Positions 14,861 through 20,885 of a DNA stretch of 29,035 bases are shown in pieces. Location of the stretch: IMG/VR virus record IMGVR_UViG_3300043568_001008, positions 1 through 29,035 of that record, one strand, 5' to 3'. The notes under the pieces were generated by a model. It made no database searches and was not told the DNA's origin. It saw only the letters and a list, made by a program, of their open reading frames with translations. The DNA comes from a virus. Position numbers and translations under genes: made by a program. Within the stretch, counting starts at the first letter, position 1. Each line of letters opens with the position of its first letter.

Positions 14861-15064
14861 TTATTTGAGTTTCTGTAAGTTGTGGATGATGTTGTTAATT
14901 AACCTCACCTTATGTCCTGCTTCCCCTTGGATAAACATAAACTCCTTCTGCATGGTCAACCAATCGATTTGTTCGGGTATACCGTAACCTTCCTCATCGG
15001 TGTATCTAATTGATCTTTCTCCAATGACTGTCTTTAGTTGAGATTCTGTAAGGATGATTTTCAT
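14861..15064 (-). CDS. Small leader-tagged protein
   Basis: 67 residues. MKIILTESQLKTVIGERS is the leader (sites LTE and IGE). Only about 50 residues remain: YTDEEGYGIPEQIDWL, then a helical MQKEFMFIQGEAGHK and VRLINNIIHNLQKLK. No domain recognised. Small leader-tagged proteins are what one expects of T4-style internal proteins, so this is a good candidate for a packaged peptide. It is followed by a terminator. Confidence 0.75.
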   Translation of the reverse strand: MKIILTESQLKTVIGERSIRYTDEEGYGIPEQIDWLTMQKEFMFIQGEAGHKVRLINNIIHNLQKLK

Positions 15065-15067
15065 ATG

Positions 15068-15075
15068 TATAAATA
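15068..15075 (-). promoter_or_regulatory. TATTTATA box before the 67-aa gene
   Basis: TATTTATA then CAT then the ATG at 15064 (3 nt), inside a 15-nt gap between genes. Confidence 0.65.
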
Positions 15076-15079
15076 TGTC

Positions 15080-15664
15080 TTAATAATGAACGTCATCATC
15101 ACTTGGGATATAGTCATGTCCCAAATTGGATAGTTTTTTATATAAGTCGGGATTTCTTTTCTTGAGGTCATTCATATCCTTATATTGTGAAGAAGCACGA
15201 TACATTAAACGATCTAAATATTTTTGTATATCTTTGTTATAGTATGGACTTTCGTCTCTATTACCAATATAAGTTCCTTGTACCACAGGATCAAAATCGT
15301 TATTTGGAAATAAATCTTTTAATAAGTTGTTTCTTAGGGCATATTGGTATGCTGTACCATTTTCTATTTCGAAGTCCGACACGGTTACATATTTACTTGC
15401 AAGTTCTCTTACCTTTTCATCGGTTAAATCCTCATTATATTTTTTTCTATTTGTGAATACATCATCAACCAATTTATTACCCCTTAGAAAATTCCATAGT
15501 TTCTTATGTTTCAATGCAAATTGTCTTGGATTAGGATAGTTAACCGCAAGTTCCTTAGCTTTCTTTAATCTTCTCTTATATAGACTTTCAGGTAACGAAG
15601 AACTACCAAACTTATGTTCGGTTATAATATGATTATATTGAGATTCCGTTATGAGGATTTTCAT
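15080..15664 (-). CDS. Leader-tagged helical-repeat protein, DNA-binding-like
   Basis: 194 residues. Leader MKILITESQYNHIITEHK with sites ITE and ITE. The body has two or three related helical modules: residues ~33-70 (AKELAVNYPNPRQFALKH ... LVDDVF) and ~80-120 (VRELASKYVTVSDFEIEN ... YQYALRNNLLKDLF), with a looser third near the C-terminus. The pattern A-x-x-[YN]-x-[ST/NP]-x-x-x-F ... Y/L-x-x-[AL]-x-x ... L-x-x-[LVD] recalls DNA-binding repeats found in phage homing-endonuclease-associated proteins; no nuclease domain is present. DNA binding is inference. It could be a packaged nucleoid-type protein. Confidence 0.75.
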   Translation of the reverse strand: MKILITESQYNHIITEHKFGSSSLPESLYKRRLKKAKELAVNYPNPRQFALKHKKLWNFLRGNKLVDDVFTNRKKYNEDLTDEKVRELASKYVTVSDFEIENGTAYQYALRNNLLKDLFPNNDFDPVVQGTYIGNRDESPYYNKDIQKYLDRLMYRASSQYKDMNDLKKRNPDLYKKLSNLGHDYIPSDDDVHY

Positions 15665-15667
15665 ATG

Positions 15668-15675
15668 TATAAATA
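15668..15675 (-). promoter_or_regulatory. TATTTATA box before the 194-aa gene
   Basis: TATTTATA then CAT then the ATG at 15664, immediately after a terminator on the same strand, so transcription of the gene must begin here. Confidence 0.7.
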
Positions 15676-15679
15676 CCCC

Positions 15680-15708
15680 GAAATAAAGAACCCTCCGTAT
15701 TGGAGGGT
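15680..15708 (-). terminator. Rho-independent terminator of the 114-aa gene
   Basis: Minus-strand stem ACCCTCC / GGAGGGT (7 bp, 5-nt loop) followed by TCTTTATTT, starting 8 bases after the stop at 15716. Confidence 0.8.
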
Positions 15709-15715
15709 CTGTATT

Positions 15716-16060
15716 TTAAAAAACCAATTTACCTAAACGTAACATCACCCGACCCATATACCCCACGGTTCTTTGGTCTTCCCACGTCTGTTGAGTATCC
15801 TTTATTATAAAACTTCTATAAGATGATTCAAACCTATATCCCCGAAATAACTGATTAAGTTCCTCTATACATTCCTGTTTGGTAAGATTCTCCGTTTCAG
15901 GATAATCCAACCGATGTTTCATCTCCTCCTGAATATAGGGTTTTAATACATTGAATATCTTATAGGACTTTTTTACGTGTAGTATATTCATCTCCATATA
16001 GTCCAATAGACTATCGTAAGAGTAATTGTTTCTTAGGAATTTGAATGTTGTGTATATCAT
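15716..16060 (-). CDS. Untagged small protein of unknown function
   Basis: 114 residues, MIYTTFKFLRNNYSYDSLL at the start and MGRVMLRLGKLVF at the end. Helical and basic, without leader, signal peptide or membrane segment; not recognised. Unlike the genes to its left it has no TATTTATA box; TATATTTG, a Bacteroidota -7 box, sits 4 nt before the ATG. It has its own terminator, so it is a single-gene unit, probably expressed with the early class. Confidence 0.7.
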   Translation of the reverse strand: MIYTTFKFLRNNYSYDSLLDYMEMNILHVKKSYKIFNVLKPYIQEEMKHRLDYPETENLTKQECIEELNQLFRGYRFESSYRSFIIKDTQQTWEDQRTVGYMGRVMLRLGKLVF

Positions 16061-16064
16061 ATCA

Positions 16065-16072
16065 CAAATATA
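16065..16072 (-). promoter_or_regulatory. Bacteroidota-type -7 box close to a start codon
   Basis: TATATTTG on the minus strand, only 4 nt before the ATG at 16060, which would give a leaderless or nearly leaderless mRNA. No clear TTTG -33 box. A perfect 16-bp palindrome lies 35 bp upstream. Confidence 0.45.
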
Positions 16073-16106
16073 CGAAAAAAATCTGAAAAATTTTTATTTC
16101 ACTTTT

Positions 16107-16122
16107 TGGAAATATATTTCCA
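16107..16122. promoter_or_regulatory. Perfect 16-bp palindrome, possible operator
   Basis: TGGAAATATATTTCCA is its own reverse complement, lying upstream of the promoter-like box of the 114-aa gene. A related GGAATAT/ATATTCC inverted repeat occurs in the ParB-like gene promoter at 21746-21767. Confidence 0.45.
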
Positions 16123-16164
16123 TTTACAGGTTTTTACCTCCCGAATGTATTGGGATATTGTAGG

Positions 16165-16186
16165 AATTAGAAATATAGTTCTAATT
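16165..16186. repeat. Inverted repeat after the HNH gene
   Basis: AATTAGAA, 6-nt spacer, TTCTAATT. It lies 34 bp beyond the HNH stop at 16220. AT-rich, without a strong T-run, so it is a weak terminator at best. Confidence 0.35.
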
Positions 16187-16219
16187 TTACTACTCAAAGA
16201 TATATTCAAGTCCCTTTTT

Positions 16220-17320
16220 TCACTTTTTGTTCCTTCTTCTTTGGTTCCTTATTTGTTCCGAATTGGTTGCCCATCTACAATTGGTTGGTTCATAATTACC
16301 GTCATTATTAATTCTATCTATACTATGTTTTGAAGAAGGTCTTGGTCCTATATCATTACAGAAATTTACAAATCCCATTCCTTTAGGTTCTAACCATCTA
16401 TCACATACAATTATTCCTCTTCCACCATAATTTGGATAGTTATCATTTTTTTCATTATAACAACGACGTTTCATATTCTTATAACGAGCATACATTAACT
16501 CTTTCTCCTTATTGTTCCTTGTAAATAAACCATTCTTATATGATCTTTCTTTTTGAAGACATCCACATGATTTTGTTGTAGGTAGTGTTAATCTTCTAAC
16601 CTCCTTTATTGTTCCACATTCACACTCCACAGTAAAAACCATATCATCACCAGTACCTATTTCAGATAAAATGGTTAATTTATTATGTTTATACCCCACT
16701 TTATACTTTCTCTCAGTTGGAGGTTTTTTATTCAGTTCACGTTCTATACGTTTTTGTTCTCTAATCTCTTCCACCTCTTTTTTCTTTATATCCCTTTCCA
16801 CACGTTTTAACTCCGCAGTCTCTTGTTTTAGTTTCCATGTACATCCACAGTCTTTTATTGCTTTTTTAGTTGCAGTTAATTTACTACTAACGACCTCCCT
16901 TGTTCCACCACATTCACATTTACATAAGAACGTTTTATTTTTCTCACCACCACTTGTAACACGATAACCTATAAACTCAATAACCGTTAATTTATGATAA
17001 ACATTACCCACTTCTATGTGTTTAATCTTTTTTCTTTCAACATTGTTTCTATCTAATACATCCATAACCCTTTCATCTCCAATTCCTAATTCTATTCCCG
17101 TTTTTTTTGCTGTCCCATATTCATGGTATTTGGATATAATATATTCATCAGTATATTTTTTATATTCACCGATAACCGAAACCCCATATGATCGAACGAT
17201 CTTTAATACCGTATTACCTGACAAACCGAATTCAATACCCGTCTTTATTGCATTCCCGTTTTTCTTATAAAATTCTATAAGTTTTTCTTTATCTATTCTA
17301 TTAGTCTTTACATTTTTCAT
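16220..17320 (-). CDS. HNH homing-type endonuclease (untagged)
   Basis: 366 residues. Two N-terminal helix-turn-helix-like repeats (residues ~10-50 GNAIKTGIEFGLSGNTVLK and ~55-95 GTAKKTGIELGIGDERVMD), then two zinc-ribbon-like units (FLCKCECGGTREV ... CGCTW; FTVECECGTIKEV ... SCGCLQ) separated by a charged coiled segment, then the HNH domain at ~275-366: YKNMKRRCYNEKNDNYPNYG, HSIDRINNDGNYEPTNCRWA and NSEQIRNQRR, the standard signature of phage HNH/AP2-type homing endonucleases. It lacks either leader and any TATTTATA box, in contrast to the two Vsr-like nucleases. It is the last leftward gene before the strand switch. Confidence 0.9.
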   Translation of the reverse strand: MKNVKTNRIDKEKLIEFYKKNGNAIKTGIEFGLSGNTVLKIVRSYGVSVIGEYKKYTDEYIISKYHEYGTAKKTGIELGIGDERVMDVLDRNNVERKKIKHIEVGNVYHKLTVIEFIGYRVTSGGEKNKTFLCKCECGGTREVVSSKLTATKKAIKDCGCTWKLKQETAELKRVERDIKKKEVEEIREQKRIERELNKKPPTERKYKVGYKHNKLTILSEIGTGDDMVFTVECECGTIKEVRRLTLPTTKSCGCLQKERSYKNGLFTRNNKEKELMYARYKNMKRRCYNEKNDNYPNYGGRGIIVCDRWLEPKGMGFVNFCNDIGPRPSSKHSIDRINNDGNYEPTNCRWATNSEQIRNQRRRNKK

Positions 17321-17408
17321 AAAATTCCCTAAAAATTTTTATTATGAATATACATAAAAAAAGTCATTTTTCAAAAAAATTCTGCAGAAATCCGGAACGC
17401 GTGATTGA

Positions 17409-17502
17409 CCCCCTGTTTAGACCCCCCCTAAAAACACTTAAAAAAGGGGGGATACGGGAGGGGGGACCCCCCCTACTACTATACCCACTACTGATAGGGG
17501 GG
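17409..17502. other. G/C homopolymer-tract region at the strand switch
   Basis: C-runs at 17409-17413, 17422-17428 and 17467-17473 and G-runs at 17446-17451, 17456-17458, 17460-17465 and 17497-17502 in an otherwise AT-rich sequence. GGGGGG-ACCCCCCC is nearly self-complementary and the last C-run can pair with the last G-run across 23 nt. The three close G-runs could also form a G-quadruplex. No coding sequence is seen in 17321-17641. Confidence 0.6.
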
Positions 17503-17551
17503 TTGCCACACAACATTAGTTCCCGAAGGTTCACCTATGGTTACCAACACT

Positions 17552-17575
17552 TTATCCACAACGGAATGTGGATAA
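17552..17575. promoter_or_regulatory. Two inverted perfect DnaA boxes
   Basis: TTATCCACA at 17552-17560 and its reverse complement TGTGGATAA at 17567-17575, both identical to the classic DnaA-box consensus and separated by 6 bp. They lie between the G/C-tract region and the first rightward gene. Confidence 0.65.
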
Positions 17576-17591
17576 CTTTATTTGTATATTC

Positions 17592-17622
17592 TAACTTTGT
17601 ATTAGTATATTCATTAACTTTG
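17592..17622 (+). promoter_or_regulatory. Tandem Bacteroidota-type -7 boxes for the first rightward gene
   Basis: TAACTTTG at 17592-17599 and again at 17615-17622, both exact TAnnTTTG; the second lies 19 nt before the ATG at 17642. No TTTG at the ideal -33 spacing for the second box. Confidence 0.6.
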
Positions 17623-17641
17623 TGGGAACAAACAATAAGAT

Positions 17642-18196
17642 ATGAATATTACAAAAACCGAACTAAAAGATATACTATCAGGTATAGATATCTTTGTCCC
17701 TAATGTGGGATTGACAACATTAAAAAAAGTTAAGATGAATAAGTATCTTGACTTCAAACAAAGTGGTAAACAAAACCCTAACCCTTACTACGACCAAGTT
17801 TTAGTGGAACAAAAGTTATCAAATATCCAAACGGGATTTGATTACGATAGTCAATTAGAACGAAAGTATAAGAACGAGGGAATTACCCCTATTGTAAACG
17901 AGGACAAAAAAGAAAGTCCTTATCAGTTAGTATCAAAGTGTTTAGTTATGTTAAAGTCGGATAACACGAAATTCTATTTTCGTTATCAAGACCACAATAG
18001 TTCTTACCTTGATACACGATATTTGATTGAGGGTAATAGTATTGAAAAGTTATTGTTTCAACAATATATGATTGATACCAAGTCCGACTATTCAAAGTAT
18101 CAAAATGGTTTAGAGAATACTTTAAACTATAAGGTAATGTCTTTAGACCACATTAAAAGAATTAAAATTCTTAAACAAGAATACACAATTCTTTAA
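17642..18196 (+). CDS. First rightward early-type gene, unknown function
   Basis: 184 residues, starting MNITKTELKDILSGIDIFV. The N-terminus superficially resembles a leader but lacks the Q-L-x-x-L core and the MKLxDIxxE form, and the gene has a host-type promoter. The body (YLDFKQSGKQNPNPYYDQV, FYFRYQDHNSSYLD, YKVMSLDHIKRIKILK) looks like a compact alpha/beta protein; the C-terminal KVMSLDHIKRIKIL could be a DNA- or RNA-contacting segment, which is speculation. Not recognised. It ends in a strong terminator and sits next to the candidate origin. Confidence 0.75.
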   Translation: MNITKTELKDILSGIDIFVPNVGLTTLKKVKMNKYLDFKQSGKQNPNPYYDQVLVEQKLSNIQTGFDYDSQLERKYKNEGITPIVNEDKKESPYQLVSKCLVMLKSDNTKFYFRYQDHNSSYLDTRYLIEGNSIEKLLFQQYMIDTKSDYSKYQNGLENTLNYKVMSLDHIKRIKILKQEYTIL

Positions 18197-18218
18197 GGTT
18201 AGTTCCCCCACTAACCGA

Positions 18219-18245
18219 CCACTCCGAAAGGGGTGGTTTTTTTTT
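18219..18245 (+). terminator. Terminator with GAAA loop
   Basis: Stem CCACTCC / GGGGTGG with a GAAA tetraloop followed by nine T. A second small hairpin (GGTTAGT / ACTAACC) lies just before it. Confidence 0.85.
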
Positions 18246-18274
18246 GACCATATTCACCTCCGTAATCCATAATG

Positions 18275-18600
18275 TTGTTTGGCATTTGTCATACAACCCA
18301 TAGATATCTGTGAATCATGTAAAGTTGTTTGGCAATTGTCATACACCCACAGATGTCTGGACACCGGGGAATATGGTTTGGCAAATTCAAATTGAAAGAG
18401 AAGATAAGGTTCCACGTCCGTGATTTTATTGTTTGGCAAAATTTGTCATACAAACCCTCTTGAGTCCCCGACGGGAAAATTGTTGTTTGGCATTTACGGA
18501 TATGGTATAGTATATCTACGGATATTATCGGATATGCCAATCAAGTTTTGGTAACCGATCAGGATGTTGGGGGTTCGGTATTACATGCCAATCAATATCG
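18275..18600. repeat. Array of TTGTTTGGCA-type motifs at about 50-bp intervals
   Basis: Forward motifs start at 18275, 18325, 18374 (TGGTTTGGCA), 18429 and 18483; reverse motifs TGCCAATCAA start at 18535 and 18586. Successive intervals are 50, 49, 55, 54, 52 and 51 bp. Three forward copies are followed by (A/T)TTGTCATACA, and the sequence between motifs varies. The 18246-18720 gap holds no convincing gene; open frames here just translate the repeats. Confidence 0.8.
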
Positions 18601-18637
18601 TAGCTCTGTCCACAGGTGAAAAATCTTGGTATTACAT

Positions 18638-18654
18638 TTAACATAGGTTTAACA
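18638..18654 (+). promoter_or_regulatory. TTAACA-N5-TTAACA element
   Basis: Two TTAACA half-sites 11 bp apart, upstream of the promoter of the 80-aa gene and directly after GTATTACAT (18629-18637). Six such elements precede early promoters. Confidence 0.65.
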
Positions 18655-18694
18655 AGTAATTCTTAATAGATAAGAATTATAAAGAAAAAAGTAT

Positions 18695-18702
18695 TATATT
18701 TG
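18695..18702 (+). promoter_or_regulatory. -7 box TATATTTG
   Basis: Exact TAnnTTTG followed by TGGTCTAAA, a downstream segment shared by most early promoters of the window. No good -33 TTTG; the TTAACA pair may replace it. Confidence 0.65.
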
Positions 18703-18720
18703 TGGTCTAAAACAAACAAA

Positions 18721-18963
18721 ATGAAAAAAGCAAATGTTGTGATTATCTCACAAAACGAATTCGGTGTTGAACCAAACATTACTAAATTGTTCTTATCTAC
18801 TAATGATGAATGTTTCAAAGAAAGTGGTGATACTTTTGATGAATACGTTATTGAACAAACTAATAATGTGGTAGGTATGTATAATCATTCAATCGTATTG
18901 GGTGAAGAAACTTTTGATAACCTCTATGAAGTAGAGTGTGAAGAAACTGAAATGGAGTATTAA
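18721..18963 (+). CDS. Small acidic early-type protein, unknown function
   Basis: 80 residues from the ATG at 18721. The upstream in-frame ATG at 18700 lies in the promoter. MKKANVVIISQNEFGVEPN leads into a very acidic C-terminal half (FDNLYEVECEETEMEY). Predicted to be an alpha/beta mini-domain; no family recognised. It is a single-gene unit with its own promoter and terminator, the usual form of phage host-takeover genes, though function is unknown. Confidence 0.75.
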   Translation: MKKANVVIISQNEFGVEPNITKLFLSTNDECFKESGDTFDEYVIEQTNNVVGMYNHSIVLGEETFDNLYEVECEETEMEY

Positions 18964-18994
18964 ATTATTGTTGGTTCTGGTTTTTCATAACTTT

Positions 18995-19026
18995 CCCCTC
19001 GTAGAAATACGGGGGGTTTTTGTTTT
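18995..19026 (+). terminator. Terminator of the CCCTCGTA-GAAA-TACGGGG type
   Basis: Stem CCCCTCGTA / TACGGGGGG with a GAAA tetraloop, then TTTTTGTTTT. Near-identical terminators recur at 20441, 21456 and 25866. Confidence 0.9.
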
Positions 19027-19062
19027 ATGAAGATTCCGTTGTAGAATCGTCTCCAGGAAATG

Positions 19063-19337
19063 TTGTTTGGCAGGAAAGTTCTCTAAATGTTGTCCCCTTG
19101 GTTTTACACTATTTACTAAAAGTTCTCTAAAATCCTATGAAACCCTTTGTGGTATTGAGTTGTTAGTCGGGGTGAATTCCCGACAGTGAAGTCCTGTACA
19201 ATTTGTTTGGCAATGCCAATCAAAATATTCTGATCAGTCGTCCCACGGGGGATTGTCGTATTACATATGCCAAACAATATATTGACCGGGTCTTCTTCCC
19301 ACGGGAACTCGTATTACATATTAACAATGTTTTAACA
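19063..19337. repeat. Spacer with TTG(T/A)TTGGCA motifs and TTAACA pair
   Basis: TTGTTTGGCA at 19063 and 19203; TGCCAATCAA at 19214 and TGCCAAACAATAT at 19268 (54 bp apart), each followed about 29 bp after its core by CGTATTACATA (19257, 19310); then TTAACA-N5-TTAACA at 19321-19337. The 19027-19404 gap holds no gene. Confidence 0.8.
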
Positions 19338-19354
19338 GATATATCATAATTTAT

Positions 19355-19385
19355 TTTGTGATATCAAAACTTTGTATTACCTTCG
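19355..19385 (+). promoter_or_regulatory. Bacteroidota-type promoter
   Basis: TTTG (19355-19358), 19 bp, TACCTTCG (19378-19385), followed by GGGTCTAAA. The downstream ATG at 19405 fits a 5' leader of roughly a dozen bases. Confidence 0.7.
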
Positions 19386-19404
19386 GGGTCTAAATATAAA
19401 TGAT

Positions 19405-19617
19405 ATGATAGTAAATGATGTTCTCGTAAACCCAAATATATTAATGGGTAAAAGAGTTAGACTTATTGAACCAATGGAAGATGACCCTCAACCAATTTTG
19501 GTTGGTCGTGAAGGAGTTGTTTACAATGTTGGTTTTGATGTTGTAAATGTTAAATGGGATAACGGAAGAAGTCTCGGTCTTATTATTGGTAAAGATATTT
19601 TTGAAGTATTAAATTAA
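19405..19617 (+). CDS. DUF4314-like small protein
   Basis: 70 residues from the ATG at 19405; a longer frame from a TTG at 19372 would begin inside the promoter and is rejected. GKRVRLIEPMEDDPQPILVG, GREGVVYNVG and VKWDNGRSLGLIIGKDIFEV match the pattern of DUF4314 (GxRVRLxxMxDDPxPxxxGxxGxV ... VxWDNGxSLGLIxGxDxFxV). This is an SH3-like small beta-barrel common in phages and mobile elements, role unknown. First gene of a four-gene operon with very short gaps. Confidence 0.85.
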   Translation: MIVNDVLVNPNILMGKRVRLIEPMEDDPQPILVGREGVVYNVGFDVVNVKWDNGRSLGLIIGKDIFEVLN

Positions 19618-19622
19618 TTATT

Positions 19623-19886
19623 ATGTTAGTAAAATATACAACCCAAGAATTTAAAACAAGTAGTGGTAATGAAGTATCTATCATACCTACTTTTTATAAA
19701 GTTAAAATTAAAGTAGATTACCTCAATAGAAAAGACGGAAATATGAGTAGTAGTATTATTACAATACCTATGAATAATCTTGGTGACCTTATTACCGAAC
19801 TTAAAAAATTAGAGAGAGAATATAAGGCACATAAAATTGTTGATGATATGTGTAAGGAATTAAATAATGAATTAAATATTAAATAA
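19623..19886 (+). CDS. Small early-type protein, unknown function
   Basis: 87 residues. Beta-strand-rich N-terminal half (YKVKIKVDYLNRKDGNMSS followed by SIITIPMNNLGD) and a helical C-terminal half (LITELKKLEREYKAHKIVDD). Not recognised; the layout of a small strand-strand-helix domain is clear. It starts 5 nt after the DUF4314-like gene and ends 2 nt before the zinc-ribbon gene. Confidence 0.75.
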   Translation: MLVKYTTQEFKTSSGNEVSIIPTFYKVKIKVDYLNRKDGNMSSSIITIPMNNLGDLITELKKLEREYKAHKIVDDMCKELNNELNIK

Positions 19887-19888
19887 AA

Positions 19889-20059
19889 ATGGAAAAATTC
19901 AAATGTTGTTTATGTGGTAAGGAAGTTGAGGGTTATGGTAATGACCCAAGTCCTATACAAACTGAAAATGAGAATGACGAATGTTGTGATGAATGTAATC
20001 TGGCAAAAGTCGTTCCTGCAAGAATGGAATTAATATTCACTAATCTAAAATTAAATTAA
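19889..20059 (+). CDS. Small zinc-ribbon-like protein
   Basis: 56 residues, starting MEKFKCCLCGKEVEGYG and continuing with ECCDECNLAKVVPARME. The CxxC ... CxxC spacing (Cys7-x-x? within KCCLCG, and CCDEC) is a typical two-knuckle zinc ribbon. Role unknown. It ends in LKLN with TAA directly followed by the ATG of the next gene, so the two are coupled. Confidence 0.75.
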   Translation: MEKFKCCLCGKEVEGYGNDPSPIQTENENDECCDECNLAKVVPARMELIFTNLKLN

Positions 20060-20410
20060 ATGTTAATTAAATTAACCCACAGAGGTACACCAACATTAGT
20101 AAATGTTGACCATATCGTTTCTATCTATATGGATACTGATATGAAAAGTGGTTTGGTACAATCCAAAGTAACCACAAGTAATGGAATTGTTTTCGTTGAG
20201 GAGACGTTGAATGTAATCCAAAAATTAGCTTGGCAAGTGAAGAATGGTATTCCACCTGAAATGGACTATGAAGTTCCTACTATTGATAGTAGAATAGAGA
20301 AATCATATAACAATGATAGACCTTTGTCTTACACTCCAACAAGTCATAGAGTTCGTACTCCTATGAGAAGAAATTATAACCCTCATAATTTCAACGATAA
20401 TAACTATTAG
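20060..20410 (+). CDS. Early-type protein, unknown function
   Basis: 116 residues. The N-terminal ~65 residues (MLIKLTHRGTPTLVNVDHI, VSIYMDTDMKSG, VTTSNGIVFVEETLNVI) look like the small strand-rich domain seen in flagellar FlbD-like and phage proteins with 'LVNxDxI' starts; this similarity is only suggestive. The C-terminal 45 residues are low-complexity, rich in Arg, Asn, Tyr and Pro, and probably disordered. Last gene of the operon; a terminator follows at 20441. Confidence 0.75.
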   Translation: MLIKLTHRGTPTLVNVDHIVSIYMDTDMKSGLVQSKVTTSNGIVFVEETLNVIQKLAWQVKNGIPPEMDYEVPTIDSRIEKSYNNDRPLSYTPTSHRVRTPMRRNYNPHNFNDNNY

Positions 20411-20440
20411 TTTTTCTGTTTGTGAGTTCATATTGTGTTT

Positions 20441-20473
20441 CCCCTCGTATTACGTACGGGGGGTTTTTATTTT
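20441..20473 (+). terminator. Terminator of the CCCTCGTA ... TACGGGG type
   Basis: Stem CCCCTCGTA / TACGGGGGG with loop TTACG, then TTTTTATTTT. The loop side reads CGTATTACG, which overlaps the spacer motif GTATTAC. Confidence 0.88.
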
Positions 20474-20515
20474 AACCCCTTAGGTACTACCCGTGAAGTT
20501 ACAGTGCCGCAGGAG

Positions 20516-20829
20516 GATATTGTTTGGCAACGTAATACAAGTCAAAATGAAACTTATCGTTCAAACACAAGTCATTTATTAATCATTTTGACACCTATTT
20601 GACCGATAAACGTATTACATATGATCGATAAACTTACCCCGTCACCCTGATCGTCCGTAGGAATTTTGTTTGGCATGTTCACGTATTACGAATGTTCACG
20701 GAACGTGAACAATAAGAATTAGTGAACAACACGACTTGCTACAGATCCTGGTGAGAATTTGTTTGGCATTTGCCAATCAATATCCGGATGGTGCCAACAG
20801 GTGAAAAATTCTTTAACAAAGTTTTAACT
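20516..20829. repeat. Spacer with TTG(T/A)TTGGCA motifs and TTAACA pair
   Basis: GATATTGTTTGGCA at 20516-20529; TTGTTTGGCA at 20666 and 20759; TGCCAATCAATATC at 20771-20784. The last two form a near-perfect inverted repeat with a 2-bp centre. CGTATTAC at 20611 and 20682. TTAACA-N5-TTAACT ends it at 20829. No gene in 20474-20885. Confidence 0.8.
20694..20710. repeat. 17-bp perfect inverted repeat
   Basis: GTTCACG-GAA-CGTGAAC. A further GTTCACG half-site sits at 20677-20683, 17 bp upstream. Operator-like; no T-run, so not a terminator. Confidence 0.5.
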
Positions 20830-20835
20830 ACAATA

Positions 20836-20867
20836 TTTGTGTATGTTATATAAAAGACTTACCTTTA
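20836..20867 (+). promoter_or_regulatory. Bacteroidota-type promoter
   Basis: TTTG (20836-20839), 20 bp, TACCTTTA (20860-20867), then TACTCTAAA. The ATG at 20886 follows 18 nt later. Confidence 0.75.
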
Positions 20868-20885
20868 TACTCTAAATTAAACACT

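Noticed and set aside
1694-15675. Calling TATTTATA a standard T4 late promoter
   Set aside because: T4 late promoters read TATAAATA on the coding strand; here the coding strand always reads the reverse complement, so direct equivalence is not justified.
18254-18540. Two overlapping leftward open frames of 61 and 83 codons in the first spacer
   Set aside because: They translate the repeated motif array, lack a promoter or start context, and oppose all neighbouring genes.
18275-18600. Possible CRISPR array, because a short repeat alternates with ~40 bp of variable sequence
   Set aside because: Repeat core is only 10-14 bp, appears in both orientations, spacing varies, and no cas genes are present. 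An iteron-like or regulatory array is a better reading.
19372-19404. Longer start (TTG at 19372) for the DUF4314-like gene
   Set aside because: The added residues come from the -7 box and transcript start region; ATG at 19405 gives the domain's natural beginning.
20759-20784. Reading the TTGGC ... GCCAA inverted motif as a sigma-54 or NF-I-like site
   Set aside because: The sigma-54 GG-N10-GC arrangement is not present, and NF-I is eukaryotic; similarity is limited to a short core.
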